Assembly: GCA_947488845.1 (NCBI GenBank)
Contig: CANLBM010000018.1
Location: 1-64,000 of the forward strand
Direction of reading: 5' to 3'
Length of the DNA: 64,000 nucleotides
Source: an uncultured Sphingomonadaceae bacterium
Lineage (GTDB): Bacteria; Pseudomonadota; Alphaproteobacteria; Sphingomonadales; Sphingomonadaceae
Below the pieces are notes generated by a model. The model did no database searches. It was not told where the DNA came from and was given only the letters and a program-made list of their open reading frames with translations. Both the position numbers and the translations under genes were made by a program. This document shows, piece by piece, positions 7,870-15,812 of this stretch (position 1 is the first letter of the stretch; each line of letters opens with the position of its first letter).

Positions 7870-10700
7870 GCCACGACCCCCCATCGGATCGAGAACATTG
7901 GCTCTAAGACAGGGGCGGCGTCCATGCTTTGTGCGATGTCATCAAGCATCTGGTTGACCTCATCGCGAATTTTTTTACGTCGCTCAAAGGTTTTGAGCTT
8001 CATATCATCCCGCTTGCTTTCAAGGCGCTGGATACGACGCTTCTCTGCCAGTTTGTCGGTCATTGCCATTGCCGCGTTTGAGCGAAGCGCCTTTCTTGAT
8101 GCCCTAATTTCTTCGTCCATTTCCTTAACCTCAAGCTCAGCAGCCTTTTCGAGATCGTCTGCATAGGCGTCCAGCTTGTCGGTTTCGGCATCAAGCCATA
8201 CGGCGTTTTGCTCTTGAGCCTCTTCGATAATCCCTTGTTGCAGTGTGGCCTCGACCTCTTGCAGTTTGTCCTGCGGAAGTTGTGTTTGTGGCGCACCGCC
8301 TTGGATCGCGGGGGTCAAGAAAAGTCTATCGACGGTTTCTGGGTGAACTATCGTTCCATCATCTGCAATGCAGGCAGCGACGATATGTTCTCGGACTGAT
8401 TGAGGGCTTTTAATGCTGAGTTTTGACAGCTTCAGCCAGCCTGATTTTCCATCCAGCTCCCTAACATCTGCAAGGACGCTAGCATATGCAGAATGATCGA
8501 ATGTCAAAGATTCAATGCTTAACTCCCGTCCCTTTGCTTGGATAACCAAATTGTCAGCCAAATTCCCATCGGATAAACGGAAGAACTGCCACCCTTCCTC
8601 ATCAGCAAGCGGCCATTCAGTTGTGTAGGTTTTACCTTCATAATCAAACCGAGGACTCTGGTCGCCATGGAAAATGGCATCAGGCAATTCTGCTCTGGCG
8701 ATGGTCGTCAGTCGCCTCGTGAACTCATTTAGTGATCCCTCAATCTCGCCTTTTCGGTCTTTTAGAAGGCTGACGACATCCTGATCCATGTGTTCCATAA
8801 TTTTGTTTCGGGCATCGAGCATGTCGGCGTCGATTTTTTGTTCCAGCTCCTCTTGGAGCAGGTCAAACGCAAGCTGGACCTCTTCATCTGTGCGGGATTC
8901 CTGAACGATTGCTAGCACCTTGCGTTCAAAATCAATCCCGCGCTCAATTGTGCCTAAGACCTCATCACTGACGCCAAACACGCCTTCGAAAAGTTTGAAC
9001 TTTTTTTCAAGCAGCTCATAAACACGCGCTTCCGCCTTGTTCTTGCGATTTAGAAGGTTGACCACCATCACATCGTTTTTCTGACCATAACGGTGGCAAC
9101 GACCAATCCGCTGCTCAACCCTTTGAGGATTCCAAGGCAGGTCAAAATTTACAATCAACGAACAAAACTGAAGGTTGATGCCCTCTGCGCCGGATTCAGT
9201 TGAAACCAATATGGTTTTTCCGTCACTTTTGAATGCCTCAACAATTGCCGCCTTCATATCCGCGCTTTTCGAACCAGAAATTGCGTCCGTACCTCGATGG
9301 CGCTCCAGCCAATCGGCGTAGATAGCCTTGCTCTCAGCATCACTGTTAGAGCCATTCATCAGCACAATTTTACCGTCAAAGCCGTTAGCGGTGAGGACCT
9401 CGTTTAGATATTTCTGTGTGCGGACGGATTCAGTAAATATGACCGCTTTTTCCTGTCCTCCACGCTCGACGATCTCCGCCAAAATGTCAGGCAGCTTTTC
9501 AACTAGCTTTTCGCCTTTGGCATTCGAGCCAATAGAATTGGCGAGGTCGCGGTAGCCCTCAAGCTCAGCGATCTCTGCCGCTAATTGCGCCGGATCATAA
9601 ATCGGCTCATCCTGATCTTCCTCTTCCCATTCCTCAGCGAGTTCACTGACTGTTTCGATGTCATCAAGTAGGCTCTCGTCAATGCGTTTTTTCTCTTCAA
9701 GACGATTGACTACACCTTGCAGGAATTGTGAGATTGCAAAGGTGGAAGACCCAAGGATTTTGCGGGCTATCAACGTTAGGAGATGATTTGCGCGGTCGCC
9801 AAAGGCGATAGTGTCCTTGCGCTGGAGAAAGGCAGACACCTGTTCGTAAAGGAGGACTTCTTCATTGCCCGGTTCAAAGTCGAAGGTGCGCACGAGGCGC
9901 TTGGTGAAATTTATGTGGCCAGCTTCCACCACTTGTCGCCGCAAGGTTCTGCGACAAACGAGAGATAGACGATCTTTGAGAACGGATAGCGTCGCGGGGC
10001 TTGCCCGCGCGCCAGTATACATCGTGCGGAAGGAATATTGATCACCAAAATGATGGTCGTCGATCATTGAGACGAGGCCATAAAGCTCCATGAGGGAGTT
10101 TTGTAAGGGAGTGGCCGTCAGAAGCATTTTGAAGGATCGCTGGAGGGCTTCCTTTAATTGCTTTGCTCTTTTTGCTCCGCTCTTTTTGTATACATTGCGG
10201 AGACGATGAGCCTCATCATAAATCACCAAATCCCAGTCGATGACAGCAAGATCATCCGCTTTGCCTGCCGCAAACTCATAGGAGACAATCACAACCGCAT
10301 TGTCAGCCTCAAATGGACGGCGCGATCCTGAACTTAAGCGTTCTTTGTAGGTTTTGGCATCGAGTATGACGCTATCGAATGAAAATTTCTCGCGTAGCTC
10401 CTGCGCCCACTGTTTGCGCAGCGATGCGGGAGCAATCAGCAACACCTTGCGCTTTCTTTCTGCCCATCGTTGTGCAATTACCAAGCAGGCTTCGATAGTT
10501 TTACCGAGACCCACCTCATCGCCAAGAATGACCCCTTTCGATAGAGGAGATTGCAATGCGAACAGTGCTGCATCGACCTGATGCGGGTTCATATCAACGC
10601 GGGCGATGGAAAGTGACTTTGCGAGCGACTCGTCACCAAGTCCTTCGAGGGTGATGCGATGCGCCAAATATTGGCTATGGTAGGGCGTGTAAGTGCCCAT
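7866..10700 (-). CDS. SNF2-family ATPase/helicase of the restriction cassette
   Basis: The 944-residue protein has SNF2 motifs: GDEVGLGKT (residues 60-68), DEAH (162-165), LTATPLQN, and GAEGINLQF followed by QRIGRCHRYGQ. The last 150 residues are charged and helical, probably a coiled coil. The start at 10700 has AGGAGG eight bases upstream; an in-frame ATG at 10739 does not. It is the first gene of a tightly linked minus-strand operon with mod (4-base overlap) and res. A dedicated SNF2 motor is not part of textbook type III systems; a comparable SNF2 gene (drmD) occurs in DISARM defence, but the other DISARM genes are absent. Confidence 0.85.
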   Translation of the reverse strand: MGTYTPYHSQYLAHRITLEGLGDESLAKSLSIARVDMNPHQVDAALFALQSPLSKGVILGDEVGLGKTIEACLVIAQRWAERKRKVLLIAPASLRKQWAQELREKFSFDSVILDAKTYKERLSSGSRRPFEADNAVVIVSYEFAAGKADDLAVIDWDLVIYDEAHRLRNVYKKSGAKRAKQLKEALQRSFKMLLTATPLQNSLMELYGLVSMIDDHHFGDQYSFRTMYTGARASPATLSVLKDRLSLVCRRTLRRQVVEAGHINFTKRLVRTFDFEPGNEEVLLYEQVSAFLQRKDTIAFGDRANHLLTLIARKILGSSTFAISQFLQGVVNRLEEKKRIDESLLDDIETVSELAEEWEEEDQDEPIYDPAQLAAEIAELEGYRDLANSIGSNAKGEKLVEKLPDILAEIVERGGQEKAVIFTESVRTQKYLNEVLTANGFDGKIVLMNGSNSDAESKAIYADWLERHRGTDAISGSKSADMKAAIVEAFKSDGKTILVSTESGAEGINLQFCSLIVNFDLPWNPQRVEQRIGRCHRYGQKNDVMVVNLLNRKNKAEARVYELLEKKFKLFEGVFGVSDEVLGTIERGIDFERKVLAIVQESRTDEEVQLAFDLLQEELEQKIDADMLDARNKIMEHMDQDVVSLLKDRKGEIEGSLNEFTRRLTTIARAELPDAIFHGDQSPRFDYEGKTYTTEWPLADEEGWQFFRLSDGNLADNLVIQAKGRELSIESLTFDHSAYASVLADVRELDGKSGWLKLSKLSIKSPQSVREHIVAACIADDGTIVHPETVDRLFLTPAIQGGAPQTQLPQDKLQEVEATLQQGIIEEAQEQNAVWLDAETDKLDAYADDLEKAAELEVKEMDEEIRASRKALRSNAAMAMTDKLAEKRRIQRLESKRDDMKLKTFERRKKIRDEVNQMLDDIAQSMDAAPVLEPMFSIRWGVVA

Positions 10701-10879
10701 AAGGCGATCCTCCTGCGGAAGTGGCGGAGCACCTTCCATTCGATTTCAATTATCCAACAAGCACATTTTCGGCAGAAATTTCCGTATTTCTCTCAAATCC
10801 AAAAAAAACGAACCTCGGCAGGAAAGTAGAACAAAAACGGGGCAATATCAAAAATTTTATTGAATCTTACGCACAATAT

Positions 10880-11260
10880 TTGGGAATTAACGCGGTGGGG
10901 TGTCGGGGAGCTGAAACGCTCTCCCCTGACTGGTGAATGCAAGCGGCCAAACGCTTGCTGCATGGTTCGGGTGCAGGGTGGAGAGGCACGTCTCCAAACC
11001 CCTGCCGCACATCCAATCCGCGCAGGGTTGGCCTCTCGGGAGAGGCTGGGTTTCAAGGGGCAGGAACGCCCTTTGATCGATGGGGTTTGGGGAGAGCGAA
11101 GTCTCCCCGATGGTGCTGACCGACCCGTGCCAAGAAACCATAGGTTGCTCGGGATTGGGCAAGGAAAGCGCCAATAAGCAGGGGATGCAACGGGGGCGCA
11201 GCGCCCCTTGCCAAGATAGCTGGTGTAGTACACCAGACATCTTGCAGTACGCCTTACCGC
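10880..11260. other. Hairpin-rich non-coding region
   Basis: This part of the gap 10701-11398 contains no convincing gene but a run of strong inverted repeats: CAAGCG/CGCTTG (about 10949-10966), GGAGA/TCTCC (about 10980-10996), GCCTCTC/GAGAGGC (about 11031-11047), GGGGAGA/TCTCCCC (about 11090-11109), GGGGCGC-A-GCGCCCC (11193-11207) and CTGGTGTA-G-TACACCAG (11220-11236). It is G+C-rich and flanked by A+T-rich sequence. Open frames on both strands here have no family resemblance or ribosome-binding sites. An origin of transfer or another structured DNA/RNA element is the simplest reading. Confidence 0.6.
11193..11260. other. oriT: Candidate origin of transfer (oriT)
   Basis: A perfect 17-base inverted repeat, CTGGTGTAGTACACCAG (11220-11236), is followed by ACATCTTGC, in which CATCTTG (11238-11244) resembles the IncP-type nick consensus YATCYTG. 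The putative nick after 11244 is eight bases from the repeat, matching the repeat-to-nic spacing of RP4-like origins. It lies in the hairpin-rich gap and far from the relaxase gene, which is unusual; a weaker nick-like word (TATCCTA at 42-48) lies near mobC. Confidence 0.45.
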
Positions 11261-11398
11261 GTCTGCGCCTTCGGATTACTCCTTAAAAAGCTGAAATATC
11301 AGGCGTCAGTTAGATGTCCCAAAGCTGCGCCATTATCAATAAAAACTTCTAAATTTCAATGCATTATGGTAAAATATATTTTTACTTGGAGGTGCCTA

Positions 11399-11785
11399 TT
11401 GAAATTGTCAGATAGATCAAAAGCGATATTAACTCTGCTTGGGATGGAAACCCTTTTTGAGAGCGGTTTTCCAAATAATAATGAGCCTTCTAATGTGGCC
11501 ATTCGAACGCAAGATGACGTTCTCCACAATGCGGATGGACCAGCCATTGTCCTTCCAGACTCGATGGAAGCATGGATGATCGAAGGGGAATTTCACAGGG
11601 AAGGTGGCCCAGCCATATTGACAGCCGAAGGGCTGGAAATTTGGTGCTTGAATGGGAGAATACATCGCACCGACGGCCCTGCCGTTATTTTCCCTGATGG
11701 AACTGGCTCTTGGTGGGAAAACGGACGATTTCTTGAAAAAGAACGAGTTGCTTCGGCTTGGCGTTCAGCTCCCGCATTTCAGTAG
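11399..11785 (+). CDS. Unknown protein with repeated HR-x-DGPA motifs
   Basis: The product has at least three MORN-like units of the pattern (W..G..H)R/N-x-(D/G)GPA, e.g. LHNADGPA, FHREGGPA and IHRTDGPA, each about 21-23 residues apart. Such repeats are common in phage and prophage proteins of unknown role. TTG at 11399 (128 residues) was chosen as start because GGAGGTG lies just before it; an in-frame ATG at 11366 has no ribosome-binding site. The upstream 100 bases and the 5' part of the gene are unusually A+T-rich. It is convergent with the next minus-strand gene, eight bases away. Function unknown. Confidence 0.65.
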   Translation: MKLSDRSKAILTLLGMETLFESGFPNNNEPSNVAIRTQDDVLHNADGPAIVLPDSMEAWMIEGEFHREGGPAILTAEGLEIWCLNGRIHRTDGPAVIFPDGTGSWWENGRFLEKERVASAWRSAPAFQ

Positions 11786-11792
11786 ATTTCCG

Positions 11793-12410
11793 TCATATTA
11801 GCGAGTTTTTCTCCGACGCATCCAGTGGGCTTTTTAGAAGCAACTGCCAAAGGTAGCGGAAGAACGCTGCATAAGGATCGGCCATCTTCTCGTTCACGAC
11901 AATGATACTGTTCGGATTCACCTCAGATGGATCGAAGAGGCGCTGCTTCTCACCCTCTTCAGTCAATGTGCCCTCGGGCAACATCTCGAAAAGATTGTAT
12001 CGACCGGCCTTTCGGTCCGAGAGATAGATTTGCAGGGTGCGTTCCCATTGCTTGGGATCGGACACCGCCAGCTTCTCGACATAGCGGAAATTATGCGCAG
12101 CCACGATGCGGGTTATCATTTCGATCTCGTGCAGTTCTTTGTGGGTGTCCGGCGCTCCGCGATGTTTCGGCCCCCAGATTGCCTGAGCGGGACGGTTTTT
12201 CTCATCGGCAATGTCGAAGTTGAACATGCCGTTGGTTTTCAGTTTCGCCCGCATGCGCATGTAGATATTGGCAATGGTCGGCTCGGACAGGTTGATGCGC
12301 TGCGCAGCCTCTCGAACGCTCAGATTATGCGCAAAGAACCAGATCACTTTCTTGAACTTGTATTCGGAAATTTTTGCGTTTCGATAACGCCTGTTTTTCT
12401 GCGCTTTCAC
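11793..12410 (-). CDS. Helix-turn-helix protein of unknown function
   Basis: A 205-residue basic protein. Residues about 28-50 (NLSVREAAQRINLSEPTIANIY) form a clear helix-turn-helix resembling those of transposases and regulators such as IS1595-type N termini, but no DDE catalytic core follows, so it is not called a transposase. The C-terminal half is acidic and mixed, with no recognised domain. It lies divergent from the 12525 gene; the space between holds an inverted repeat (12499-12523) that could be its operator. It may be a regulator of the transfer genes. Confidence 0.6.
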   Translation of the reverse strand: MKAQKNRRYRNAKISEYKFKKVIWFFAHNLSVREAAQRINLSEPTIANIYMRMRAKLKTNGMFNFDIADEKNRPAQAIWGPKHRGAPDTHKELHEIEMITRIVAAHNFRYVEKLAVSDPKQWERTLQIYLSDRKAGRYNLFEMLPEGTLTEEGEKQRLFDPSEVNPNSIIVVNEKMADPYAAFFRYLWQLLLKSPLDASEKNSLI

Positions 12411-12498
12411 AGTATCTTACACCGCCTTTCGAATCCCTCTTCTTGGGCCTCTTCTTAGGCTGATGCTTCGCCTGCGCCAAGCCATGTGAATATTGGGT

Positions 12499-12523
12499 TC
12501 CGATCATTTTTGGAGTGATCGGA
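12499..12523 (+). promoter_or_regulatory. Inverted repeat enclosing a ribosome-binding site
   Basis: TCCGATCA (12499-12506) and TGATCGGA (12516-12523) form a perfect 8-base inverted repeat with a 9-base spacer ending in GGAG, the ribosome-binding site for the ATG at 12525. It can be a DNA operator for a dimeric regulator or an RNA hairpin displaying the site in its loop. Confidence 0.5.
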
Positions 12524-12524
12524 C

Positions 12525-13001
12525 ATGCAAGATTTCACAACCATCCTCGTGCCAGAGCCGTCAGAGCTTCTCACGATTCACTATTACCATCGGTTGGCCG
12601 CAGCGACTGCGGAGCTGCGCCATAAAGATGGTTCACGTATCTCACGGCGAGATATTCCCTTCTGGATGGCAGATCAGCTTTTCGATGAAAATGTGCGCTT
12701 TGAATATAGGAATGGAACACCGTTTTCCGTTTCTGACACGGCGATTGATGATGTGTTCAACAATGACGGCTCATTCCGATGGCTGTCTGATCTCATGGCA
12801 TTCGCTGAGCGGCCTCCGCGACAAGTGCCTCAAGCAAGGCTCGTCCCTCGCCTGACATTGCTCGCGCTGTCTTTCTGGGTGGCTCACCCAGACCTCGCAG
12901 CGGGCTTCGCTACCTATGAATGCTTCAACCAGCCCCAATGCGGGCATTGGTCGTGGGATTTCTTCAAGCGCTGTGAAACCTGCCCGTTTGCCAAAGCCTG
13001 A
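12525..13001 (+). CDS. Hypothetical protein with C-terminal cysteine cluster
   Basis: The 158-residue product starts MQDFTTILVPEPSELL and ends in a region with four cysteines (ECFNQPQCGHW, then KRCETCPF), a possible zinc or iron-sulfur site. No signal peptide or membrane segment is evident. It is the first gene of a plus-strand group leading to the coupling protein, with a conserved-looking ribosome-binding site inside an inverted repeat. I do not recognise the family; position suggests a transfer accessory role. Confidence 0.6.
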   Translation: MQDFTTILVPEPSELLTIHYYHRLAAATAELRHKDGSRISRRDIPFWMADQLFDENVRFEYRNGTPFSVSDTAIDDVFNNDGSFRWLSDLMAFAERPPRQVPQARLVPRLTLLALSFWVAHPDLAAGFATYECFNQPQCGHWSWDFFKRCETCPFAKA

Positions 13002-13095
13002 CGCCAGTCTTGGGGGGAAAGATAGCTTCCCCCCAGACCGTCAGTTTGAATCGGCAATTGGTGCGCGGTCATTCGGATATTGAAAGGAGCGCGTG

Positions 13096-13869
13096 ATGGC
13101 ACAGAATTATGAGATGGAATATGAGGATGATGGCTCTGGCGAGCAGGTTAATGGCCAAATGCCAGTTGTTGTCCGTCCTCGGCATGTCGAGGTGATGGAA
13201 ACCCGAGAGGGATTTCGTATCCCCTCAATCCTCAAAACTGCTTCGGCATTTGCCCTCGGAATGCTGGCTTTGGGAGCTATGGAAAAATATGGCCCTGAGG
13301 AAATCCGCCCCAGCACGATCATGGGGACGTATGATGCGCGGGTAACGTCTGCTGTCAAAGCAGCAGAGCTGAACCAGCAAGCGCGTTTCGATGCGTGGGC
13401 GGCTGAGGTAAAGGTCGCCAGCGACCAAAACTCTGAGGCCTATCGTGCGGCCATGAATGCAACGCTTGCCAATTATCAGGCAAGTTATGATCGCGCCAAG
13501 ATTATGGCGGAAGCGGCCACCCGCATTCAGGGGCAATATGTTCAAGTGCGGATGAATCAGGTCAACACCGAGTCCAGCAACGAAATGGGCATAACAGATT
13601 TTGCCCGCCTGATAGGGCATGGCCTAAACGTGCTGGAAAATGGCTTGGGCGACGGGATGCTGACATATTCAGATGAAATGTCTGCGAGCGTTTCTCAGCG
13701 TATGACAGAAGCCGCACAAGCTGGCGCGCGTATTGATATCACTGGCTGGGACATGGGGCTTCCCTCTCCCGATGCCGTGCGCACTGAACTTGAAAGCTAT
13801 CAGCCTGTGCCAATTCCTGCGCCCCCTGTTCTGGGCGAGACGCCCGGAAATATCGGGCAGGCAAACTAA
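13096..13869 (+). CDS. Single-pass membrane protein upstream of the coupling protein
   Basis: A 257-residue protein with an acidic N terminus, one hydrophobic segment at about residues 46-62 (LKTASAFALGMLALGAM), a long alanine/glutamine-rich helical region (about 75-160, probable coiled coil) and a proline-rich C-terminal tail. AAAGGAG precedes the ATG at 13096; a GTG three bases earlier is less likely. It ends one base before the coupling-protein start, so the two are probably partners, e.g. a membrane anchor for a coupling protein that itself lacks membrane helices. That partnership is inference. Confidence 0.65.
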   Translation: MAQNYEMEYEDDGSGEQVNGQMPVVVRPRHVEVMETREGFRIPSILKTASAFALGMLALGAMEKYGPEEIRPSTIMGTYDARVTSAVKAAELNQQARFDAWAAEVKVASDQNSEAYRAAMNATLANYQASYDRAKIMAEAATRIQGQYVQVRMNQVNTESSNEMGITDFARLIGHGLNVLENGLGDGMLTYSDEMSASVSQRMTEAAQAGARIDITGWDMGLPSPDAVRTELESYQPVPIPAPPVLGETPGNIGQAN

Positions 13870-13870
13870 C

Positions 13871-15406
13871 ATGCGCGGCGGGCGGTTTGGTGCATCGGTA
13901 AGCACATTTATGAATGTGCATCGCCAGTCGATGGAGGCTGACCATGCCGCCCGCGCGCGTTCTCGTGCCAGCTCTATGGAGCAAGCCATGCGCACAGCTA
14001 AGCCGTCTGGTGCTCTTGGCGATGGCAGGCTTGCGGGTCTTAAAGATATTGAAGCGAGCGGAACATTTGGAGCAAACGGCCTGTTTCTGGGCGGTCTGAA
14101 TGGCCGTCTGTTGTTTTTTAACGGGGACGGCCCGCTCCTTACCTATGCGCGCACTGGCGCTGGCAAAGGGCGAGATCTGATCCTTCCCAATCTCGCCCAT
14201 GTGCGCGACCGCTCTCTGATTATCGCTGATCCAAAGGATGGCGAAAACGCCTTTGTATCCGCTCGTCACCGCACAGAAGTCTTGGGGCAAAAGTGCATCT
14301 TCCTCAATCCTTACAAGATCAACGGCGATGCCTTCCCCGATACGCGCATCAACCCCTTCCAGCTATTGATTGATATTGTGACGCGGGGTGATCGTATCGA
14401 TTCAGAAGCTGGCGAAATCGCCCATATTCTGATTCCTCGTCCTGTTAAATCTGACGGTGAGGAATGGGTGCGCAGTGGTTCACTGCGCCTGACCGCAACC
14501 GTTCTTGAATATCTAGCGATATTTGATCCCGAAAACTGCAACCCTCAACGCCTGTGGGAATTTGCAAATTCATCGGGCTTTGACCTTGATGCCTCGTTCG
14601 CACTCATGGAATCCTGCGGTCTGCCTTCGATTGAGGGACGTGCAGCCAGTTTCAACCTCGTCCGCAACGATGCCCCCAAGCAATGGGAAGCCTATAAATC
14701 ATCACTCAGCGATGCCCTTGCGCCGTTTGCCCCAGGCGGGGCTATTGCGAATTCGACATCGCATAGTGAGTTTTCGCTCGCCCGCCTCAAACATGAACCG
14801 CATACGGTCTATCTCATGTTGCCGTCTGACAAGTTGGAAGTCGGCGCGCTTTGGGTGTCGCTAATCGTCAATTATGCGATTGAAACCATTGCGCGGGAAC
14901 GCGGTGCGCTTCGCACCACGTTCATTCTCGATGAATTTGCCCAGCTCCCGCCAATAGGCGCTGTGCCAAAGGCAACGCGCCTTTACCGCTCCAAAGGCAT
15001 TCAGCTTTGGTTCTTTGCGCAAGGGCGGTTCTCGCTTCGCGAACGCTGGCCAGAGGTGCTGGCAAAGGAATTTGAAGATCAAGCTGCGGTCGTCACGATG
15101 CGCTCAATCAGCGAACCTGATTTGATGCGCGATATCGAACATTGGTCGGGAAACCGCACAATTCTGAATTGGGGCGTTGCCCATAACGGCTCAACGGTAA
15201 ATAGCGCGAACGCCAATCTTGGAGAGAGCAAACGCAGTGTTTTGCAGTCTGAAGACATCTCGGCACTAGGTCTGACGCACCAGATTATCAAAGTGGCAAC
15301 GATGCCCAATTTGATCGTGTCAGACTGCGTTCCCTTCTACACCGTTTCACCTTGGAAGGATCAGATCGGTGATGTTCGCGCGCTCCATAAGGGAGAAGCC
15401 CTTTGA
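13871..15406 (+). CDS. traG: VirD4/TraG-type coupling protein (T4CP)
   Basis: Coupling proteins are hexameric ATPases that hand the relaxase-DNA complex to a type IV secretion channel. The 511-residue product has Walker A TGAGKG (residues 95-100), the typical ILPNL follow-on, and Walker B FILDEFAQLPP (from 351). The ATG at 13871 was chosen because it directly follows the upstream stop codon; longer in-frame starts lie inside that gene. No N-terminal transmembrane helices are seen, unlike full VirD4, making it a soluble-type T4CP. No secretion channel genes follow. Confidence 0.88.
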   Translation: MRGGRFGASVSTFMNVHRQSMEADHAARARSRASSMEQAMRTAKPSGALGDGRLAGLKDIEASGTFGANGLFLGGLNGRLLFFNGDGPLLTYARTGAGKGRDLILPNLAHVRDRSLIIADPKDGENAFVSARHRTEVLGQKCIFLNPYKINGDAFPDTRINPFQLLIDIVTRGDRIDSEAGEIAHILIPRPVKSDGEEWVRSGSLRLTATVLEYLAIFDPENCNPQRLWEFANSSGFDLDASFALMESCGLPSIEGRAASFNLVRNDAPKQWEAYKSSLSDALAPFAPGGAIANSTSHSEFSLARLKHEPHTVYLMLPSDKLEVGALWVSLIVNYAIETIARERGALRTTFILDEFAQLPPIGAVPKATRLYRSKGIQLWFFAQGRFSLRERWPEVLAKEFEDQAAVVTMRSISEPDLMRDIEHWSGNRTILNWGVAHNGSTVNSANANLGESKRSVLQSEDISALGLTHQIIKVATMPNLIVSDCVPFYTVSPWKDQIGDVRALHKGEAL

Positions 15407-15732
15407 AAACCTCGCCCACATTCAACCGCAATGCCGCCCAGACGAAACGTGATGTCTCAATTCGGGCCAAGCAGGAGCGCGTGAGAGCAAAGGCGGCACA
15501 GCAATATGAGCGCTGCAAGGACTCTTGGACTGCCAAATATTACGGCAAGATGCTCAAACAGGAGCGTCCTGCACCCACTTTGACACCTCGCGGTATGGGC
15601 CAAGATCGCACTGCTCATTTGATGCGGGCTGCGAGCAAGCTCTCTTATCAGAAATACGCCAATAACCTTCAGCGTATCGATAGAGCGGCCAAGAATATGA
15701 CCGGCCAGACGCGAGAGTCTTTCGGGCGATAA
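15403..15732 (+). CDS. Small basic hypothetical protein
   Basis: A 109-residue, lysine/arginine-rich protein starting at TTG 15403, which overlaps the coupling-protein stop (TTGA) and follows AAGGGAGAAG. It is helical, with no membrane segment. Its charge and coupling to the T4CP gene would fit a DNA- or relaxosome-binding accessory protein, but there is no recognisable domain and this is inference. Confidence 0.6.
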   Translation: MKTSPTFNRNAAQTKRDVSIRAKQERVRAKAAQQYERCKDSWTAKYYGKMLKQERPAPTLTPRGMGQDRTAHLMRAASKLSYQKYANNLQRIDRAAKNMTGQTRESFGR

Positions 15733-15763
15733 TCCCTTGTAAACCGCAGTTTAGAGCCGTTTT

Positions 15764-15802
15764 TTGCGTGCCTGCGCCAAAATATTGTATAATTAAATTA
15801 TA
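15764..15802 (+). promoter_or_regulatory. Promoter with palindromic operator for the recombinase operon
   Basis: TTGCGT (15764-15769) and TATAAT (15788-15793) are 18 bases apart, a good sigma-70 arrangement. The -10 box is part of the perfect palindrome TATAATT-A-AATTATA (15788-15802), so a dimeric repressor bound there would block transcription. The downstream genes are the 15813 frame and the recombinase. Confidence 0.5.
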
Positions 15803-15812
15803 GCGAAGGGAC

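Noticed and set aside
11220..11236. Palindrome CTGGTGTAGTACACCAG as a simple regulator operator
   Set aside because: Possible, but the nick-like word at fixed distance and lack of an adjacent promoter make the transfer-origin reading stronger; not excluded.
10860..11286. Open frames of 60-146 codons on both strands in the hairpin-rich region
   Set aside because: They overlap each other in several frames, have no ribosome-binding sites or recognisable domains, and are interrupted by strong inverted repeats.
11793..12410. Transposase (IS1595-like)
   Set aside because: Only the helix-turn-helix resembles such enzymes; no DDE core and no terminal inverted repeats are visible.
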